Below are positions 1-9,201 of a DNA stretch of 64,000 nucleotides, piece after piece. Within the stretch, counting starts at the first letter, position 1. Each line of letters opens with the position of its first letter. Both the position numbers and the translations under genes were made by a program. Source of the DNA: Buxus sempervirens (lineage: Eukaryota > Streptophyta > Magnoliopsida > Buxales > Buxaceae). The DNA is taken from the NCBI GenBank assembly GCA_947561395.2, contig OX387184.1:38926766-38990765 (forward strand), read 5' to 3'. The notes beneath the pieces are model-generated. The model searched no databases, was not told where the DNA came from, and saw nothing but the letters and a program-made list of their open reading frames with translations.

Positions 1-93
1 TAACCTGTTGCTCTAATTGTTTTACGCCACCTCCAATGAGCATGATACCTTTTCCTACCTCATCTTTGCTGAGTGAGCCCCCCAAGATCCAAG
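1..93 (+). mobile_element. Left fragment of a Gypsy-like LTR split by the copia insertion
   Basis: This short non-coding piece ends in the CCAAG target site of the copia element that starts at 94. Its continuation resumes after the second CCAAG at 10371. The downstream part closely matches the 3' end of the solo LTR at 35601-38852, so I infer that this piece belongs to the same LTR. The 93 bases themselves show nothing diagnostic. Confidence 0.5.
89..93. repeat. Target-site duplication, left copy (CCAAG)
   Basis: CCAAG directly precedes the TG of the 5' LTR and recurs at 10366-10370 directly after the CA of the 3' LTR. A perfect 5-bp duplication is what copia integrase leaves. Confidence 0.95.
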
Positions 94-1258
94 TGTAAGT
101 GTGAAAACTCACACTCCTTATATGGCAAATGTTTGACAAATTATATCTTCTAATAATCTTCAAGATGTGCAGAATCAAAATGTAAGTTCTGTGAATTTAG
201 TAAAGAGGAAGGTGATGCTGCCACACAGCTACCACTTCACTGGTAGCTCAAGGAAATGTAAGGTTTTCTAAATAAAGAATATTTCGTAAAGGCACTTGCG
301 AGGAACAACACCGCTACCACTCCGCTGGCAGCGCATAAGTGAAATAGCGCATTGAAAATAAAGAGCGTGCACCTGCGTCGTAAGGCGACGCTGATATGCC
401 GCTAACAGCGCATGAGTCATGCAGTGCTTTGAAAGTAAAGAACACGCACCTGCGTCTTAAGGCGACGCCGACACGCCGCTGGTAGTGCAGAGCAAGATTG
501 AAGAATCTAAAAATCAGTTGTGCACTTGCCGCGTTCCCTCCCGCTAGCAGCGCGCTGGCAGCGCGCCCTTAACTGGGTCAATTTGGATTTGAGCGGGACT
601 TGAGTTCGCTTCCAGCCGTCTACCCCGATCGCAAGGCGACGCCACCAGCGCTCGATGCGATCTGAGTTTTTCTTCTTTAAATAGACGAGATGTTTTTTTT
701 TAGAAAGTACTTTTTATTTTGATCAATTCGATTTGGATCTTGAGGTGTTCGAGATTCAATCAATTCATCTTTAGAGAGTCGGTGATCGAGTGAGGGGGAG
801 ATCTGAGAGAGATCTCCTGGAATTGAAGTTTGAGGATTCTTCTTCATTTCGGAACTTCACATGATCGTATGATCTCCTGGATTGGTGATCGAGCTTGATG
901 GATGCATAGGTGGATTCCTATTGCATTGGATCATCTCAGTGGGCTCTGAGGTGATTGTTACGATCTGGATTGATCGTGAATTGCAGCTTGTGGATTCAAG
1001 TTGTATTACAGTTCGTGGATTCGAGCTGTGGATTGCTGTTGAGTGAGTTCAATTGTAAAGGTTAAGTGTGTTTTCCTTTGTAATTGCTTTTCATTTAATA
1101 GTGGAGATTCTAAGGGTTAGTCGCCTCATATAGATTCGAGGTTTTTCCTAGATCTGGATTCAGGTTTCCTCGTATAAATTCTGTGTGTATGTTTCCGTAT
1201 TGTTAAGATCAAAATTGTTGTAGATCGAGGACCTGTAGAGTAGTCTCCTACTCTTTCA
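94..1258 (+). repeat. 5' LTR of the Sirevirus-type element
   Basis: The LTR is 1,165 bp, begins TGTAAGTGTG and ends CTACTCTTTCA, with the PBS two bases later. U3 holds two diverged copies of a roughly 77-bp unit (about 320-480) built on CGCTGGCAGCGC, GCACCTGCGTC and AAGGCGACG words. A TATA-like TTTAAATAG lies at 676-684. The GC-rich, CpG-rich U3 is unlike the AT-rich surroundings. Confidence 0.95.
676..684 (+). promoter_or_regulatory. Candidate TATA box of the 5' LTR
   Basis: TTTAAATAG follows the GC-rich U3 repeats and precedes an AT/GA-rich leader. It is the best TATA candidate in the LTR. No transcription start is directly visible. Confidence 0.5.
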
Positions 1259-1260
1259 AT

Positions 1261-1272
1261 TGGTATCAGAGC
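1261..1272 (+). other. Primer binding site (initiator tRNA-Met)
   Basis: TGGTATCAGAGC starts two bases after the LTR end. This is the standard complement of the 3' end of plant initiator tRNA-Met used by most copia elements to prime minus-strand synthesis. Confidence 0.95.
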
Positions 1273-1318
1273 CTATTCACTTTGAATTGTTATACAAAGT
1301 GAGATCTAGATCTATAGC

Positions 1319-2278
1319 ATGGACTTTGGAAAAGAAGGAGGATCTGCCTCTAGACCTCCATTATGCGAAGGTAACAATTATCCTTACTGGAAAGCAAGGA
1401 TGAGAGCTTACCTAAAATCTATCGATGAGCGTGTCTGGCTCTCAGTATGTAATGGTTATCATCCACCAGAAATCACAACAGAAGGAGGTGTTGTGATGCC
1501 TAAACCTCATGATCAGTGGAGTAAAGCTGAATCTGATCTATGTGGATGGAACAACAAGGCAATGAATGCCTTATTTTGTGCTGTAAGTGTTGAGGAATTT
1601 AGGAGAATTTCCTCATGTGAAGTAGGTAAGGAAGCTTGGGACATTCTTGAGGTCACTCATGAAGGAACCTCAGCTGTCAAGCTGTCTAGACTTCAAAGAC
1701 TTACAACATCTTTCGAAACTCTATACATGAAAGATGATGAGTCCTTTGATGAATTTTATGCTAGACTTTCGGATATTGTAAATTCGAGCTTTAACCTTGG
1801 AGAAAAGATTTCTACATCCAAGGTTGTTAGAAAGATCTTGAGATCTTTTCCTGAAAAATTCAGACCAAAAGTTATTGCCATTCAAGAGGCAAAAGATGTG
1901 GATACCATGAGAATTGAAGATCTTGTAGGATCTTTACAGACTTATGAGCTAGATCTGAATATTCTTAAAAGGAGTAAAGGAATAGCTCTAAAATCTGTAA
2001 ATAATGAAGAATCAGATGATTCTGAAGTAGATCTGGATGAATTAGTTCTCTTAGCTAAAAAGTTCAAGAGAATGTTTAAAAAGAGACAATCTAATCCTTT
2101 ATTATCCATGGACAGATCTAATAGAAGATCTGATAAGAAAATTTCTGATCTAAGAAAGGAGAAGAAATTTTCTCAGAACAATGAAGTTCAATGCTATAAA
2201 TGTAGAGGATTTGGACATGTTGCTTCTGAATGTCCCTCAAAGGATAAAAAGAACAAGACAAATTATCAGGTTACTTGA
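1319..2278 (+). CDS. gag: Gag capsid/nucleocapsid protein of the copia element
   Basis: A 319-residue ORF starts at the first ATG after the PBS. Gag forms the virus-like particle that packages element RNA. The N-terminal part has the copia Gag signature NNYPYWKARM (about residues 19-28) and a UBN2-type capsid region with EAWDILEVTHEGTS around residue 105. Near the C-terminus is a CCHC knuckle, CYKCRGFGHVASEC (C-x2-C-x4-H-x4-C). The ORF ends at a TGA at 2276-2278, but the same frame stays open through 4435. The TGA may therefore be a decayed sense codon inside a longer Gag-Pol ORF, or a recoding point. Confidence 0.9.
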   Translation: MDFGKEGGSASRPPLCEGNNYPYWKARMRAYLKSIDERVWLSVCNGYHPPEITTEGGVVMPKPHDQWSKAESDLCGWNNKAMNALFCAVSVEEFRRISSCEVGKEAWDILEVTHEGTSAVKLSRLQRLTTSFETLYMKDDESFDEFYARLSDIVNSSFNLGEKISTSKVVRKILRSFPEKFRPKVIAIQEAKDVDTMRIEDLVGSLQTYELDLNILKRSKGIALKSVNNEESDDSEVDLDELVLLAKKFKRMFKKRQSNPLLSMDRSNRRSDKKISDLRKEKKFSQNNEVQCYKCRGFGHVASECPSKDKKNKTNYQVT

Positions 2279-4435
2279 GATGATAGTAATACTGATAATT
2301 CTTCACAATCAGATGAGGATATTTCTACTAATTTTACTGCTTTCAATTCCTTTTACTCATCTTCTTCTGGTAGTTCAATCTCTGACATTGTAGGAGATAA
2401 TAAAGAAAGTTTATCAGATGATGAAAAAGAATTACAAGAAGCCTACAATCAGCTATATAAGGAATTAAATAGAGCTCAGAAGAAAGTCAAGAAACTGAGT
2501 AAAAAATTGAAGGAGTCAGAAACAGAGAAAAATAAAGCTTTTGCAGAAATAGATTCAATAAACAAGAAGATACTTGAAAGACATGTCAAAGAAAATTTTC
2601 TGGTAACTTCTTTGACTGAAAAAACTGAAAAATTAAAAGAAAAGGAAGTTCAGATTTCTGCACTTCAAGGTAAAGTTATTGAACTTGAGAAATTGTCAAA
2701 TTCAATTAAATCTAATGCTTCAAATTTTTCTGCAAGAAATCATCAAATTGAAGAGATTTGGAAAAATCAAAGAAGAGCTGGAAATAAGCATGGAATTGGA
2801 TTTACAAGAAACTCAGTTCAGAAAAATTCAGAAATGAGAGAGATTATCTTTGTTCCAGCAAATAGACAAAAAGGAAAAGAAAAAGTTGATGAGGAATCAA
2901 CTTCAAAGGAAGTTACTGAAAGCTCAAATTCTGCTGAAAAGAGAATGATTGAAAAGTTTGATGTAAGTAATCAAAATAAGGAATTTTCACAGAAAATTTC
3001 TGCTGGAGAAGTAAGCTCAACAGGTAAATCTTCAAAATCTGAAAAATCTAAATCTGTACAGTTTAGAAATACTGTCAAATCTGGAAATTTTGATTCTTCC
3101 GAATATAGGTTCATACCTGTGTGCCATCATTGTAATAAAAGAGCTCATATAAGACCAAATTGTCATGTTTTGCATGGTTTTCCCAAGGGATATTTTGACA
3201 GTAAAAGGAAAGTAAATCAAAGTCAGTCCTTGGATTTACATAACAGATTTGATTCCTTGTTAAAATTGACTGAATCATTAAATAAGGAAGTTACAAATCT
3301 GTCAAAGAAACTTCCTTCAAAATCTCAATTTGTTGATGAAGGTACTTCTCAGAAAACACATGAAAAACAGATTTGGGTTAGAAAAGACTTCTTAGTTGCA
3401 AATGTGGTTCATATAGCTTTGAAAGTTCATGATGTCAACATGTGGTACTTGGATAGTGGTTGTTCAAGACATATGTGTGGACATAAGTCTATGTTTAGTA
3501 CCTTTGAAGAATATTTTGGTGGAAGTGTAACATTTGGTGATGGAAGCACTTCTCAAGTCAAAGGTAAAGGAACAGTAACTGGTCCTAATGGAGTTTGTCT
3601 AAAGAATGTGTTATTTGTATCTGGTTTGAAGGCAAACTTAATTAGTATTAGCCAGTTATGTGATTCAAGATTGTTTGTCAACTTTACCAGAAAAGAATGT
3701 AAAATTTTGGATAATTCTGGTAGAACAGTTCTTATAGGTGTAAGAACAAGTGACAATTGTTATGGAATCATTGGAAACAATGAAAGCTCTTTAAAATCCT
3801 CTATATGCAATGAAATTGATTTGTGGCATAGAAGACTTGGTCACATTAACTATAGAGATTTGTCAAAAATCTCTAAGTCTGAATTGGTTAGAGGAATTCC
3901 CAAGTTTGAGAACAATAAAAAGAAAGGAATGTGTGGTCCTTGCAATCAAGGAAAGCAAATCAAAGCCACACACAAGAAAACCAACATTGTAGGAACCTCT
4001 AGACCATTAGAACTGATTCATATGGACTTGATGGGACCTACAAAGACTAAAAGTCTTGGAGGAAAGAGGTATATCTTTGTTGCTGTAGATGACTACAGTA
4101 GATACACCTGGGTAAATTTTCTAAGAGAAAAATCTGAATGTTTTGATTGCTTTAAACAATTGTGCTGTCAAATTCAAGTTGAAAAGAACTTGCAAATAGG
4201 GAGGATTGTTAGAATAAGATCTGATCATGGGACAGAATTTGAAAATCAGATGTTTTCCAAGTTTTGTGAAGAACAAGGAATTAAACATGAATTTTCTGCT
4301 CCTAAGACCCCACAACAAAATGGAGTTGTGGAAAGGAAGAATAGAGTTTTGCAAGAAATGGCTAGAACCATGATGATAGCCAAGAAAGTGTCAACAAAAT
4401 TCTGGGCTGAAGCAATAAATACTACCGTTATATAA
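2279..4435 (+). pseudogene. pol: Gag-Pol continuation: coiled coil, second zinc knuckle, protease, integrase (broken)
   Basis: This stretch continues the gag frame after the TGA. It begins with an acidic, serine-rich linker, then a heptad-like coiled coil (about 2430-2720). A second CCHC knuckle, CHHCNKRAHIRPNC, lies near 3122. The aspartic protease motif is WYLDSGCSRHM near 3440. A GAG-pre-integrase module follows (LWHRRLGHINYRDLSKI near 3820, CGPCNQGK near 3930). The integrase core has DLMGPT, VAVDDYSRYTW, SDHGTEFENQ and PQQNGVVERKNR, giving the DDE triad. The frame fails in NTTV at about 4425, where homology moves to the next frame, consistent with loss of one base. The integrase C-terminus therefore lies in the following entry. 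Confidence 0.9.
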
Positions 4436-5850
4436 GTAATAGAGTATATGTCAGATCTGGGTGGAAACAAACTCCTTATGAAATTTGGAAAGGAAAACAG
4501 CCAAACTTGAAATATTTTAGAGTTTTTGGAAGTAAATGTTATATCCTAAAGGACAGAGAAAATCTAGGAAAATTTGATTCTAGAAGTGATGAAGGAATTT
4601 TTCTAGGATATTCCTCTTCAAGTAGAGCATACAGAGTTTTTAACTTGCAAAAATCTGTTGTAATGGAGTCTATTAATGTGTTAATAGATGATGAAGGAAT
4701 TGACTGTGAATTTTTGCAGATTGTAGATGAAGAGGATGAAATCAGAGATGCTTCTTCAAGCAATGAAGTTGTTCCTCTGACAAAAACTCTCAAAGACCAC
4801 CCAACTGAGCAAGTTGTTGGAAATATTTCAGATGGAGTAAGAACAAGACATCAATTACATAATGAGGTAAGATTTTCTTCTTATTTATCTCAATTTGAGC
4901 CAAAATCTTATAAAGATGCCTTGTTGGATGACTCTTGGTTAAATGCTATGCATGAAGAACTAAACCAATTTACTAGAAATAATGTATGGGAATTGGTTGA
5001 AAGACCCTCTAATCTAAATGTGATAGGAACCAAATGGATTTTTAAGAACAAATCTTACGAGAATGGGGTTGTAACCAGAAATAAAGCTAGGCTTGTTGCT
5101 CAGGGATACACCCAAATAGAAGGAATAGATTTTGATGAAACCTTTGCTCCTGTAGCTAGGTTAGAGTCAATCAGATTGCTTTTGTCTATTGCATGCTATT
5201 TGAAGTTTAAACTGTTTCAAATGGATGTTAAGAGTGCATTCTTGAATGAATATCTGAATGAAGAGGTTTATGTAGAGCAACCTAAAGGATTTGAGGACTC
5301 AAATTATCCTAAACATGTTTATAAGCTGAACAAGGCCTTGTATGGACTCAAACAAGCTCCTAGAGCTTGGTATGAGAGACTCACCTCCTTCTTACTTGAA
5401 TATGGATTTAGGAGAGGAAATGTGGATAAAACTCTCTTTATTCAAAGAGAGTCCAAGCATATTTTGATTGCTCAAATCTATGTTGATGATATAGTGTTTG
5501 GATCTACTTCTGAAACTCATGCTCATTCCTTTGGAGACTTAATGAAGAGTGAATTTGAGATGAGTATGATGGGTGAACTGAATTTTTTCTTAGGACTTCA
5601 GATTTATCAATCTAAACAAGGGATTTTTATCTCTCAAGCAAAATATGCAAGAAATCTAGTCAAGAGATTCAGTTTAATTCATGCAAAACATGCTAGGACT
5701 CCTATGAGTACTAGCTTAAAGCTTGGAAAAGATGAATCTGGGAAGGATATAGATCCTACCTTGTACAGAGGGATAATTGGAAGTCTTTTGTACTTAACAG
5801 CAAGTAGACCTGATATAAGTTTTAGTGGTGGAGTTTGTGCAAGATATTAG
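4420..5850 (+). pseudogene. pol: Integrase C-terminus and copia reverse transcriptase (broken)
   Basis: Homology resumes here in a new frame with NRVYVRSGW and [20 protein letters not shown], the end of copia integrase. The RVT_2 reverse transcriptase follows: [59 protein letters not shown] and the catalytic YVDDIVFGS around 5485. The frame ends at TAG (5848-5850) inside the usually conserved CARY-x-ANPKESHL region, where a glutamine or similar residue is expected. A single C-to-T change would explain it. The long, near-intact domain and conserved YVDD show that the break is recent. Confidence 0.9.
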
Positions 5851-6423
5851 GCTAATCCTAAAGAATCTCATCTAAATGCTGTGAAAAGGATTATAAAGTA
5901 TGTAAATGGAACTGTTGATCTGGGAATTTGGTTCTCCAAAGAAACAAACCCATATCTTACTGGATATACTGATGTTGATTGGGCTGGGTGTATGGATGAT
6001 AGAAAAAGCACCTCTGGTGGTTGCTTTTATATGGGTAATAACCTCATTGCTTGGTTAAGCAAAAAGCAAAACTCAGTTTCACTGAGTACAGCTGAAGCAG
6101 AGTACATTGCTGCAGGTAGCAGCTGTACTCAACTAATTTGGATGAAACAAATGCTATCTGATTATGGTTTAGATCAGGGTCAAATGATTCTCTTCTGTGA
6201 CAATCAAAGTGCCATAAATATTTCCAAAAATCCTGTTCAACACTCAAGGACTAAACATATAGACATCAGACATCACTTTATAAGAGAGTTAATTGAAGAC
6301 AAAACTGTTATGATTGAATATATATCTACTGAAAAACAGTTGGCTGATATTTTCACTAAACCTTTAGATCAGAACAGATTTGAAACTCTTAGGAAATCCC
6401 TAGGAGTATGCTCTCAAAACTGA
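5851..6423 (+). pseudogene. pol: Ribonuclease H domain of copia Pol (cut off by an upstream stop)
   Basis: This is in frame with the RT part after the TAG at 5848. It carries ANPKESHLNAVKRIIKYV, then the RNase H core GYTDVDWAGCMDDRKSTSGG, LSTAEAEYIAA, LFCDNQSAI and HSRTKHIDIRHHFIRE, and the usual Pol end TEKQLADIFTKPL. The domain itself has no internal stop and ends at TGA 6421-6423. It degrades RNA in the RNA-DNA hybrid during reverse transcription. Confidence 0.9.
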
Positions 6424-7272
6424 AAATCAGGTTCTGTTTTGAGTTAATTTAGATGTAAAATGATTTACATGTCTGTTCAAAATGAATTTATGTGTTCTTG
6501 ATACTAAAATCTTAATTCAGGAAGCTTAAGTCTATGCATATTGACAGAAATGTCTTGTAATCAACTATCAATTTTGTCTTAAACACCTTTGTGTATTGAA
6601 GTTTATTGTGTGTTGAAGCTTGGGATCTATAGGCTATCACCTTTATGAAAAGAAAAGTTTTGGAAATGGCTGCCATAGAGATTAGAGTGAAAGCCACTGT
6701 AATTCTCAAAAAGAAAAAGAGAAAGAAGGTATATTCTTGGAATGAACTGTAAACTCAGGTTTTTTAAGGGTCAATGCCTTCTACAAAAAGAAAATAAAAA
6801 GAGATCAGAAAAGGCTACCTATCTCTGATGTGCGAAAGCCACCAAAATGAAGTTTGGGGTATGTCTATACTTTCCAAGTATGATTACACTAAAATAGCCT
6901 TCCGTATGTATAAAGTGTAAAAGTCAAAAATGTATTTCACACACTACACAAGCATTGATTCTGTAATATGCATGTGTGCTCAATATCTTCAAGAAAATTT
7001 ATAGTATGAGAAATCATGAAGGAAATTTTTGCCATAGATATGAAATGTATCACATCTGAATTAACCTTGATAGGTTCTTCAAGATCAGTTTTGTGATAAT
7101 TACTTCTTGGATTGAATAAAAGTTGATTATCTGGATGATTTTTAGTTTAGTTAAAATCTTAGCTTTGTGTTTAGATGTATGAATTTTTCATGAAGAATAG
7201 TTCAAACTCTTTTTATAAATTTTTGCCTTGTGATTGTATTTTTTCTTGATTGTGCATGTGCACCTTCTACAT
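6424..7272 (+). other. Non-coding spacer between pol and envelope-like ORF
   Basis: About 850 bp of AT-rich sequence with no supportable ORF. Elements with an extra 3' ORF usually have such a spacer. Several short AAAGAAAAAG runs are present but no clear signal. Confidence 0.6.
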
Positions 7273-7382
7273 CGCTAGAAGCGTGCTGGTAGCACTCTCC
7301 TTTCTTTCGTGCTTTGGCACCTGCCATGTTAAGCGTCGCTGGATGCACGCTGGCAGCAAAATCTTTTTGCCTATAAAAAGGG
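7273..7382 (+). promoter_or_regulatory. LTR-like internal promoter in front of the envelope-like ORF
   Basis: Positions 7273-7295 match LTR positions 542-564 at 19 of 23 bases (CGCTAGAAGCGTGCTGG against CGCTAGCAGCGCGCTGG). Positions 7317-7357 align with LTR 369-409 (GCACCTGC, TAAG, CGCTG, CGCT, CAGC in the same order). A strong TATA box, CCTATAAAAAGG, follows at about 7370-7381, then a pyrimidine-rich leader with a possible CAG/GTAAAA splice donor near 7502. I infer a U3-derived promoter for a separate transcript of the downstream ORF. Confidence 0.55.
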
Positions 7383-7686
7383 GAAATCTGTTTCACTTTT
7401 TACCTCTGTCTTTTTGTCTTTGTCTGCGATTCACCTCGCTCCTCGCGTCATGGTGCTTCGTTGCCTTCGTTCTTCTCTTCCTTCACCTTGTCAACTGTTC
7501 AGGTAAAAAAAAATTTTACTGTCTTCGTCTTGCTTCTTCATTTTCTTCTTCCAGTTGCAGTGTTCTTCTCTCGTTCTTTTAAGTTAGGGTTTGATAGATT
7601 GTTCTGCCATTAGGGCGTTGTCGTGCGTTGCTTGCTTCTGTTTGTTTGTTCTCTCTCTTCTATTTTTTTACTCCTGTATCTTCATC

Positions 7687-8943
7687 ATGCCTCCCAAGAA
7701 AAATCCTAGGACTGATTCTCCTTCCACCTCTTCTCCACCGGTGAGACCCCAATCCCCATCACCTTCATCTGAACCATTCATTGGAAATGGTTTGTCTAAT
7801 TATAATGATTTCTTCAAGCACAGGCCACTCCTCTTGGAAAGGGCCATTAAGCTTGACTCCTTCTCTGACACTCCGCTCTTCTCCTTGTTTTTGGACAATG
7901 GATGGAAGAAATTTGCTCTAATAAATGGTTTTGCTTATCAAGACCTGGTTCGAGAGTTCTATTCGAACCTCCACCATCTTCATCTTGCAAATCAAGGCTT
8001 CGTCAAAGCCAATGTCCGGGGCATCTCTTTCGACTTCTCGAAAGAACTTATCTCCTCTCTTCTGGAACTGCCCATTGTTGAATCTCCTTCCTTTGACTTT
8101 CTAGCCTCTCACTCTGATCCTCCCATGGAGTCAATAATTTTTTCTCTTATTGCTCAGGGTGCTCCCACCTCCATCAAAAATAAGCCAAACTATATTCCTC
8201 ATGGCTCTCTCCAAGATCTTCTCAGGATCTTGAATCTGTTCATTTGTGCTTCTCTTGTTCCCTCAGATCATCATTCTGAGATTTCTCACTCTCGAGCAAG
8301 ACTCCTTCATGCTCTATGGAACAAAGAGAGCATCTGTCTCCCTTCCATCATCTTCAATCAGATCATCCAGTCTAGGAATTTGAAATCTAAGACTTCTGCT
8401 CTTCCCTTTGGGATTTTCATCACTTACTTGTGCATTCACCAAGGGATCCTACCTGATCCTGTTGAATTGATCCTTCACCCCAAACCTTCCATTGATGCCT
8501 CCACCTTTACCAGAAGCAAAAGAGCGAATCCCTTTCGGTTGGCTTCTTCGGAGCCTTCTTCTTCTCAATCCTCCTTGTCCAGTTCTAATGCTATGGCAAT
8601 CATGGACAAGTTAAATTCCATGCAAGCCTCCCATGAGGCTTTCAATTCTGAAGTAAGGGCTCACATGCTCATGATGAGCATGTTCAAATCCGAGACCCAA
8701 GAGAAGCTGGATAAGCTTGAAAAGGATGTAGATTTTGCATGTAGAGAGGTGCAAAGGGATGTTGCTGCACAGCAACGCATACAAAATGAAGCTGGTCATT
8801 TTCTAGATAGCATTCGAAGAACCCAGTTGGAGATAGATCACAAGTTGTGTTGGCTGCACTCCCGGTCCCAAGATGCGTGCAGGCATTATTCAAGAACTTG
8901 GGAACCAAAACCACCTCCCAGAAAGGGGGAGTCTTCTGGTTGA
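7687..8943 (+). CDS. Envelope-like / plant-transposon-type protein of the Sirevirus element
   Basis: A 418-residue ORF runs from the ATG of MPPKKNPRTDSP. The frame is open for 32 more codons upstream, but without an ATG, so I use 7687. After a Pro/Ser-rich N-terminus (about residues 8-30) comes FKHRPLLLERAIKL and NGWKKFALINGFAYQDL followed by VREFYSNL. This is the pattern of the putative plant transposon or envelope-like protein that follows pol in Sireviruses and Athila elements. The C-terminal part (about residues 300-400) is coiled-coil-like with many E, K, Q and L. No signal peptide or transmembrane segment lies within this ORF, but the open stretch upstream is very hydrophobic (LSCVACFCLFVLSLLFFYSC). 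Its function is unknown in all elements. It ends at TGA 8941-8943. Confidence 0.75.
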   Translation: MPPKKNPRTDSPSTSSPPVRPQSPSPSSEPFIGNGLSNYNDFFKHRPLLLERAIKLDSFSDTPLFSLFLDNGWKKFALINGFAYQDLVREFYSNLHHLHLANQGFVKANVRGISFDFSKELISSLLELPIVESPSFDFLASHSDPPMESIIFSLIAQGAPTSIKNKPNYIPHGSLQDLLRILNLFICASLVPSDHHSEISHSRARLLHALWNKESICLPSIIFNQIIQSRNLKSKTSALPFGIFITYLCIHQGILPDPVELILHPKPSIDASTFTRSKRANPFRLASSEPSSSQSSLSSSNAMAIMDKLNSMQASHEAFNSEVRAHMLMMSMFKSETQEKLDKLEKDVDFACREVQRDVAAQQRIQNEAGHFLDSIRRTQLEIDHKLCWLHSRSQDACRHYSRTWEPKPPPRKGESSG

Positions 8944-9190
8944 TGATGCTGCTTGTTGATGATCACAAGTTTTGTTTGTTTTGTTGTTTTTGTGTTTTCT
9001 GGAAGTTGGTTTAAGGGGGAGATTTTTTGGTTGAATGTATATATATCTTCTGAACAATGTATATTTTTTTTGGAAATGAATGAAATTCTGAATTCTCCCT
9101 TATCATTGTGTTTTGAATTTTTAAATGGAAATCAATATTATCTGAATTTGATATTAAGCACTATTTTAAGTTTGTTGTCAGGCATTTGCC

Positions 9191-9201
9191 AAGGGGGAGA
9201 T
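9191..9201 (+). other. Polypurine tract (plus-strand primer) with two upstream relatives
   Basis: AAGGGGGAGAT abuts the 3' LTR. The same tract occurs at 9013-9023 and a close one, AAAGGGGGAGTC, near 8922. Multiple PPT copies upstream of the 3' LTR are a known Sirevirus trait. The LTR-proximal copy should prime plus-strand DNA. Confidence 0.85.

Noticed and set aside
7250-7582. 110-residue plus ORF with hydrophobic composition
   Set aside because: It overlaps the LTR-like promoter and leader; a CT-rich leader gives apparent Leu/Ser/Phe-rich protein by composition alone.
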